Shown one piece after another: positions 59,556 through 64,000 of a stretch of DNA of 64,000 nt. Where the stretch lies: positions 1 through 64,000 of the forward strand of contig FMUA01000017.1 in NCBI GenBank assembly GCA_900100595.1. The letters are read 5' to 3'. The notes under the pieces were generated by a model. It ran no database searches. It had not been told where the DNA came from and was given only the letters and a program-made list of their open reading frames with translations. The position numbers and the translations under genes are program-made. Every line of letters starts with the position of its first letter. Positions within the stretch are counted from its first letter, which is position 1. Source of the stretch: Ruminococcaceae bacterium P7 (GTDB taxonomy: Bacteria; Bacillota; Clostridia; Oscillospirales; Acutalibacteraceae).

Positions 59556-60889
59556 CTCCTGTGATTCCCGCGACCATCACGGTTCATCTCGGCAGACCGA
59601 ATGCCCCTGCCGAAAACGTCACCGTCCCGTTTACCGAGTATATCAAAAACGTCGCGTCCAACGAAATCTATCCCACCTGGCCCGAGGCGGCGATCCGCGC
59701 AAATATTCTGGCGCAGATCTCCTTTGCGCTCAACCGCGTCTACACGGAATACTACCGCAGCCGCGGCTATGATTTTGACATCACCTCCACCACCGCCAAC
59801 GATCAGGCTTTCGTCAAGGACGGTGAGATTTTCGAGAACATCAGCCGCATCGTCGACGAGATTTTCAACAACTACATCGTCCGCACCGGCAGCGTGGAGC
59901 CGCTGTACGCCCAGTTCTGCGACGGCTACAACACCATCTGCAACGGGCTTTCTCAGTGGGGCACCGTCACGCTCGCGAACCGCGGCATGAGTCCGATTGA
60001 GATCCTGCGCTACTACTACGGCGACAACATCAGCCTCGTATTTAACGCGCCCATCAGCGATAACACGCAGTCCTACCCCGGCATCGCGCTGCGCAGGGGC
60101 AGCTTCGGTGACGATGTGGTCATCATCAAGCGCGAGCTGAACCGCATCGCGCAGAACTATCCCGCAATTCCGAAAATCCAATTCACCAACGGCGTTTACG
60201 ATCTGGAAACCGAAAACGCGGTCAAGAAGTTTCAGGAGATTTTCAGCCTTGTTCCCGACGGCATCGTCGGCAAGGCGACTTGGTACAAAATCAAGCAGGT
60301 ATTCGCTGCCGTCAAGCAGCTTTCCGACCTCACCAGCGAGGGCCTGACGATTTCGGAGGTCTCGCGCCGCTATACCCGCGAGCTGAGAACAGGCAGCCAG
60401 GGTCTGGATGTGGAAGCGCTGCAATATTACCTCGCCTTTATCGGCTATTTCTATCCCTATCTGCCGCCGATCCCGATTACGGGATACTTCGGCAACATGA
60501 CGCGTGATGCGGTATTTGCCTTTCAGAGCTTCTACGGGCTACCCGTGACGGGCGTGGTGGACGCGAATGTCTTTTCGCGCGTCGAGCAGGTCTATCGTGA
60601 CGCGGTCGCGGAGCTGCCCGCCAATTATCAGAGCGCGATCGGTGAACCGTATCCCGGGCGATTTCTCACGGAGGGCGACCGCGGAGACAGCGTCTTTATC
60701 ATTCAGGGTTATCTGAACACCATCGGACGGAACGTGCCCGAGATTCCCGAAATCGCCGTTGACGGCATCTTCGGACCGCGCACCAAAGAAGCGGTGCTCG
60801 CCTTTCAGCGGTACCTTAACATTGAGGAAACAGGCGCGATCGGTCCTGTGGAATGGGCGGAAATCATCACGCTCGGCAATAACCTGTAA
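59552..60889 (+). CDS. Peptidoglycan-binding protein with SpoIID/SleC-like N-terminal domain
   Basis: 445 residues; ATG 59552 overlaps the preceding stop, with GGAGG upstream. No export signal. Residues 1-180 match the SpoIID/LytB-like module seen in SleC-type cortex-lytic proteins (VTVPFTEYIKNVASNEIYPTWP in part, EAAIRANILAQISFALNRVY). Three PG_binding_1 repeats follow, at about 185-250 (DGIVGKATW), 285-350 (GYFGNMTRDAVFAFQ) and 370-440 (DGIFGPRTKEAVLAFQ). The SleC protease-processed lytic domain is missing, so it may be a binding or structural protein. The lack of a signal peptide suits assembly in the mother cell. Confidence 0.85.
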   Translation: MTPVIPATITVHLGRPNAPAENVTVPFTEYIKNVASNEIYPTWPEAAIRANILAQISFALNRVYTEYYRSRGYDFDITSTTANDQAFVKDGEIFENISRIVDEIFNNYIVRTGSVEPLYAQFCDGYNTICNGLSQWGTVTLANRGMSPIEILRYYYGDNISLVFNAPISDNTQSYPGIALRRGSFGDDVVIIKRELNRIAQNYPAIPKIQFTNGVYDLETENAVKKFQEIFSLVPDGIVGKATWYKIKQVFAAVKQLSDLTSEGLTISEVSRRYTRELRTGSQGLDVEALQYYLAFIGYFYPYLPPIPITGYFGNMTRDAVFAFQSFYGLPVTGVVDANVFSRVEQVYRDAVAELPANYQSAIGEPYPGRFLTEGDRGDSVFIIQGYLNTIGRNVPEIPEIAVDGIFGPRTKEAVLAFQRYLNIEETGAIGPVEWAEIITLGNNL

Positions 60890-60891
60890 CA

Positions 60892-60921
60892 AAAAGGTCG
60901 GCTCGCAGGAACCGACCTTTT
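60892..60921. terminator. Bidirectional intrinsic terminator
   Basis: AAAAGGTCGG/CCGACCTTTT, a 10-bp stem with built-in T and A tracts, between convergent genes. Confidence 0.88.
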
Positions 60922-60922
60922 C

Positions 60923-63148
60923 TCATGTATTTTGACTGTAAATGCTGAAATCTCTCTGCAGAAAATACTGCAGGCCGCTGTAACGCTTGGTCTGGCGGTT
61001 GTTGTTCACCATGATTTCGACGGTACGCGGATTGCCGACCAGAATCAGGGTTTTCTTTGCTCTTGTGACCGCCGTGTAAAGAAGATTGCGGTAATAGAGC
61101 TGCGAAGGACCGGGAAACATCGGGATCACGACGCAGTCGAACTCATTTCCCTGACTCTTATGCACAGTAATAGCGTAGGCAAAGTCCAGCTCCGAGGCGT
61201 TCTCAAAGCTGATAGAGGCGCTCTTGTCAACAAAGTCGACCCACAGCCGCTTGCTTTTGCGGTCTATCGCTTTGATGATGCCGATGTCGCCGTTGAAAAT
61301 GCCTTCGCCGATTTCTCCGTCCGCTCTCTCCCAGCGGATATCGTAGTTGTTTTTGATCTGCATGACCTTGTCGCCCACGCGGAATGTGCGTGAGCCGATG
61401 ACCGCTTCGCTCTTTCCCTCGGCGGGTGGATTGAGCCGCTGCTGGAGCTGATGGTTCAGCTCGGCGGTTCCCAGCTCACCTTTCTTTGACGGTGACAGCA
61501 CCTGAATACTTTCAAAGGGCGAATAGCCGTACGCCCTCGGCAAACGGTTGGCGCAAAGCTCGGCGATCAGCTCCGTCACCTCGCCTTTATAATTCCTTTT
61601 AAGAAAAAAGAAATCCTTGTCATACGCGGTCAGAATCGGCATATCCCCATTGACGATACGGTGCGCGTTTGTCACGATCAGGCTCTGCTGCGCCTGACGG
61701 AAGATATCTCTCAATCGCACCACGGGAATCACGCCTGCCGCGATCAAATCACCCAGCACGTTTCCCGGTCCGACGGACGGGAGCTGATCGGAATCCCCCA
61801 CCAGAATCAGACGGCATCCGAGCGGCAGCGCGCGCAGCACGCTCTCAAAAATACCGACGTCGACCATGGAGACCTCGTCAATGATCAGCGCCTCGCATTT
61901 GAGCTGGTTCCGCTCGTTTTTGCTGAAAACGGGCTTGTCCTGTCTGTCCCATCCGACCTCAAGCAGGCGGTGGATGGTCTTTGCCTCCTGCCCCGTCAGC
62001 TCGGACATCCGCTGCGCCGCCCTTCCCGTCGGAGCGGCAAGCAGCACCTTTTGTCCCCTGCTTTGCAGGATTTTGATGATCGCGTTGAGCGTGGTGGTTT
62101 TGCCCGTACCCGGTCCTCCCGTGAGGACAAGCAGACCCTCGGTCAGCGCCGCGGTTATCGCCTGCTTCTGTAAATCCGCATACGTGATGCCGTCCTCCAG
62201 CTCGCACACACGGATGGCGTCCTCAACACCCTTGAGCTGCTCTGCAGGAAATCCCTTGAGCAGCTTGATACGCGAGGCGATATAGATTTCCGTCATATGC
62301 ATCGCCTGCAGGTAAAGAAATTCTTTTTCATCGAATTGCTCCGGCACCAGCGTGCGGTCAAAGCACATTTTCTCCACGCAGTCGGAAATATCCTCGGCTC
62401 TGACGCGCAGAAAGCCTGCCGCCATGCTCTCTACCTTGACGCGCGGCAGACAGGTGTGACCGTTGCCCTCGTTATGGCGCAAAATATAGGCGATACCCGC
62501 ACGCAGGCGCAGTTCGCTGTTTTCGTCGAGCGACTCGTGCTTTGCGATAATATCGGCAGTCTCAAAGCTGATGCCGAAATCGCCCTCGCAGAGCAGGTAC
62601 GGGTTTTCTTTGATTTGCTCCACCGCAGTGCCGCCGAGCGCCTTGAAGATTTTGATAGAGGCAGTGTTTCCGATGCCAAAGCCGCCGAGATAGATCATCA
62701 GCGCGCGCACGCTCTCGTCCGATTTGAGCTGTGCTGCAAATTCCAGCGCCTTTGCCCTGCTGATGCCCTTGAGCATCGCGACGCGGTCCGGCTCGTTCTC
62801 CATGACCTCGAGCGTCGCTTCTCCGAACTCGTCCACCAGTCTGCGCGCAGTCGCAGCGCCGACTCCCTTGACGGCTCCCGACGACAAATAGCGAAGAATA
62901 TCCGCCGCTCCCGTGGGGCGCGTGACCTCGCAGGTCTGCGCGGCAAACTGCCTGCCGTAGCTCTTGTGCTCGGTAAAGGTTCCGAACAGCACCACGTTAT
63001 CTCCCGCGCTGACAAGCGGCATGATGCCGACGGCGGTTATGTAGTCGTCGCCGTCGGCAAGCTCCAGCACGGTATAGCCGTTTTCATCATTGCGGAACAC
63101 GATGTTTTCCACTGCTCCCTCCACACGGAGGAGTTTGTTGTCTTGCAT
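60923..63148 (-). CDS. recD2: ATP-dependent RecD2-type DNA helicase
   Basis: 741 residues. N-terminal OB-like region (VEGAVENIVFRNDENGYTVLEL in part), HhH repeats (SGAVKGVGAATARRLV), then SF1B helicase motifs: Walker A GGPGTGKTTT, DEVSMVD, QLPSVGPGNVLGD, and C-terminal AITVHKSQGNEFD. RecD2 is a 5'-3' helicase acting in DNA repair without RecBC. AAAGGGATG lies before ATG 63148. It has its own promoter. Confidence 0.96.
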   Translation of the reverse strand: MQDNKLLRVEGAVENIVFRNDENGYTVLELADGDDYITAVGIMPLVSAGDNVVLFGTFTEHKSYGRQFAAQTCEVTRPTGAADILRYLSSGAVKGVGAATARRLVDEFGEATLEVMENEPDRVAMLKGISRAKALEFAAQLKSDESVRALMIYLGGFGIGNTASIKIFKALGGTAVEQIKENPYLLCEGDFGISFETADIIAKHESLDENSELRLRAGIAYILRHNEGNGHTCLPRVKVESMAAGFLRVRAEDISDCVEKMCFDRTLVPEQFDEKEFLYLQAMHMTEIYIASRIKLLKGFPAEQLKGVEDAIRVCELEDGITYADLQKQAITAALTEGLLVLTGGPGTGKTTTLNAIIKILQSRGQKVLLAAPTGRAAQRMSELTGQEAKTIHRLLEVGWDRQDKPVFSKNERNQLKCEALIIDEVSMVDVGIFESVLRALPLGCRLILVGDSDQLPSVGPGNVLGDLIAAGVIPVVRLRDIFRQAQQSLIVTNAHRIVNGDMPILTAYDKDFFFLKRNYKGEVTELIAELCANRLPRAYGYSPFESIQVLSPSKKGELGTAELNHQLQQRLNPPAEGKSEAVIGSRTFRVGDKVMQIKNNYDIRWERADGEIGEGIFNGDIGIIKAIDRKSKRLWVDFVDKSASISFENASELDFAYAITVHKSQGNEFDCVVIPMFPGPSQLYYRNLLYTAVTRAKKTLILVGNPRTVEIMVNNNRQTKRYSGLQYFLQRDFSIYSQNT

Positions 63149-63181
63149 AGTGACATCCCTTTGAAGCTATAATACTCTTTC

Positions 63182-63210
63182 AGTATACCTTATTTTTTCG
63201 CAAACGACAA
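63182..63210 (-). promoter_or_regulatory. Promoter of recD2
   Basis: Minus-strand TTGTCG (63205-63210), 17-bp spacer, TATACT (63182-63187). Confidence 0.55.
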
Positions 63211-63211
63211 G

Positions 63212-63541
63212 CTATAATCGCAATTCTTCCCGAAGCTCTTCCTTCGTCATCAGTCTGAGAAAGCCGTACTCGCGGCATACCGTTTCGCATATCCTGCGGG
63301 TCTCGTCGTCGATGTCGCAATCCAGACAGACCGCGCAGTCGCTTCGGCTTCTCCCCCATTTCAATCGGGATGCGGCGCTGCGCAGCACCATCTCGGCATT
63401 TTCGGCACTGTCTACGGGCGTGATCAGCAGCACGGAACAGTCCTCCCTGACGCGGAACAGCCATTGCGAAAACGCTTTTATTACCGTCGACGCGCCGATG
63501 ACCGCGAGAACCGCCAGAATAACAGCGGAAATCACATTCAT
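63212..63541 (-). CDS. Hypothetical small membrane protein
   Basis: 109 residues from ATG 63541 (GAGGTG upstream). One N-terminal helix (NVISAVILAVLAVIGASTVI) followed by a small soluble domain with alpha/beta character (VLLITPVDSAENAEMVLRS) and two Cys in CAVCLDCDIDD. Family not recognised. It diverges from the DUF1540 gene and lies upstream of recD2 on the same strand. Confidence 0.7.
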   Translation of the reverse strand: MNVISAVILAVLAVIGASTVIKAFSQWLFRVREDCSVLLITPVDSAENAEMVLRSAASRLKWGRSRSDCAVCLDCDIDDETRRICETVCREYGFLRLMTKEELREELRL

Positions 63542-63586
63542 ATCCTTCACCTCTCTATAGTATATGAAAAAAGCGGAGATCGGTGC

Positions 63587-63615
63587 GTATATTGACGCAT
63601 CGGCGGGACATACTA
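63587..63615 (+). promoter_or_regulatory. Candidate forespore sigma (SigF/SigG-like) promoter of the DUF1540 gene
   Basis: GTATA (63587-63591), 17-bp spacer, CATACTA (63609-63615), resembling the -35 GHATR and -10 CATnnTA pattern of SigG. No vegetative promoter of good quality is visible here. Pattern match only. Confidence 0.4.
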
Positions 63616-63642
63616 ACAACAAAAGCAAAACGAGGTGAAACC

Positions 63643-63834
63643 ATGGACAACAAATACGCCAACCAATGCATCGCCTGCACGGTTTCCAGCTGCAAGCACC
63701 ACAACGACAAAAAGGATTTCTGCTCTCTGGAAAAAATCACCATCGGCATCCACGACAAGCGTCCTGCCGAATATCCCTGCACCGACTGCAGAAGCTTTCA
63801 GATGAAGTCCGATTATGATATGGGCGAGTGTTAA
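63643..63834 (+). CDS. DUF1540 cysteine-rich small protein
   Basis: 63 residues from ATG 63643 (GAGGTG eight bases upstream; the frame is open 20 codons further). It matches DUF1540: CIACTVSSCKHHNDKKDFCS, then an AEYPCTDCRSF segment. Six to seven cysteines suggest metal binding. DUF1540 proteins are widespread in endospore-forming clostridia, with unknown function. Confidence 0.88.
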   Translation: MDNKYANQCIACTVSSCKHHNDKKDFCSLEKITIGIHDKRPAEYPCTDCRSFQMKSDYDMGEC

Positions 63835-63837
63835 TGA

Positions 63838-63867
63838 CGAAGGGGTCGGCAGCTGCCAACCCCTTCG
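63838..63867. terminator. Hairpin between convergent genes
   Basis: CGAAGGGG/CCCCTTCG with inner GGCA/TGCC pairing. Neither side has a strong T run, so it is a probable but unconfirmed terminator for the DUF1540 and hslO genes. Confidence 0.55.
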
Positions 63868-63868
63868 G

Positions 63869-64000
63869 TTATGCGTTCTTTTCCTGAATCAGTTTTTCCA
63901 AGTCGTCCTTTGTAAAGGTATAGCGCTTGCTGCAAAACTGACATACCGCCTCGGCAACGCCCTTTTCATCCGCCATCGTGCGGATATCGTCGTCGCTCAT
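63869..64000 (-). CDS. hslO: Hsp33 redox chaperone, C-terminal part (runs off the window)
   Basis: The last 43 codons before the stop are visible. They include VCQFCSKRYTFTKDDLEKL, the CxxC half of the zinc-binding redox switch found at the end of Hsp33 proteins. The frame remains open at the window edge (an in-frame ATG coincides with base 64000, but the real start must lie further on). Hsp33 is activated by oxidation and prevents protein aggregation. Confidence 0.85.
   Translation of the reverse strand: MSDDDIRTMADEKGVAEAVCQFCSKRYTFTKDDLEKLIQEKNA

Noticed and set aside
63180..63464. Alternative minus-strand frame overlapping the small membrane-protein gene
   Set aside because: It lacks a start site and hydrophobic signal; the frame ending at 63212 has a ribosome binding site and a membrane helix.

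Overview
The window looks like chromosomal DNA of a gut-type Clostridia, most likely an Oscillospiraceae/Ruminococcus-like Firmicute. Support comes from a dockerin-bearing secreted protein, the SCIFF ranthipeptide with its radical SAM maturase, a zinc-finger ClpE, ECF transporter genes, DUF5711 and Gx-transporter families, AGGAGG-type ribosome binding sites, and promoters close to TTGACA-17-TATAAT. Coding DNA is roughly half G+C by eye; intergenic DNA is A+T rich. Several genes appear to start with TTG or GTG. No rRNA or CRISPR array is visible; one tRNA-Leu is present.

Layout. 0.5-13.4 kb is mostly accessory and surface biology: a dockerin protein, a CDF metal exporter behind an attenuated leader, a PP2C phosphatase fused to an anti-sigma-type kinase domain, a tannase-like lipoprotein, luxS, a small lipoprotein whose promoter carries LytTR-type repeats, a LytTR response regulator/GHKL kinase pair, a membrane-anchored lipase, a truncated DUF421 gene, and a lone LytTR protein. 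13.4-20 kb holds a membrane protein and a minus-strand operon murD - two M42 peptidases - GNAT - YnbB-like PLP enzyme. 20-24.5 kb has a MocR regulator and a zinc uptake operon (Fur-type repressor, ZnuA, ZnuC, ZnuB) with two operator palindromes bracketing its promoter. 24.6-31 kb holds an alanine symporter, SCIFF and its maturase, an Orn/Lys/Arg decarboxylase-family enzyme and prfC.

31-34.7 kb contains hemW behind a terminator-bearing leader, then a small low-GC island (integrase remnant, XRE regulator, membrane protein) lying against the 3' end of a second, glutaminase-less GMP synthase. 34.8-42.4 kb is a purine operon: purC, purF, purB, purA, guaA and a 2-hydroxyacid dehydrogenase, so both AMP and GMP branches are present but most of the upper IMP pathway is elsewhere. 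42.6-45.3 kb holds tRNA-Leu(CAA) and clpE.

45.3-54.3 kb is a long minus-strand housekeeping run: ruvCAB, a SAM methyltransferase, ecfA1-ecfA2-ecfT, truA, DUF5711, cvpA, pgsA. 54.3-64 kb holds a lipoprotein, DUF2804, a membrane protein, a GH13 enzyme fused to DUF1653, a NusG-II/Gx-transporter pair, a cell-wall-binding pair that may be spore-related, recD2, two small proteins and the 3' end of hslO. I see no single large novel system. The most unusual signals are regulatory (LytTR repeats, two attenuated leaders, a terminator that buries a Shine-Dalgarno sequence), plus a seven-cysteine SCIFF, the stand-alone GuaA synthetase with its neighbouring island, the GH13-DUF1653 fusion and a 68-bp palindromic repeat.
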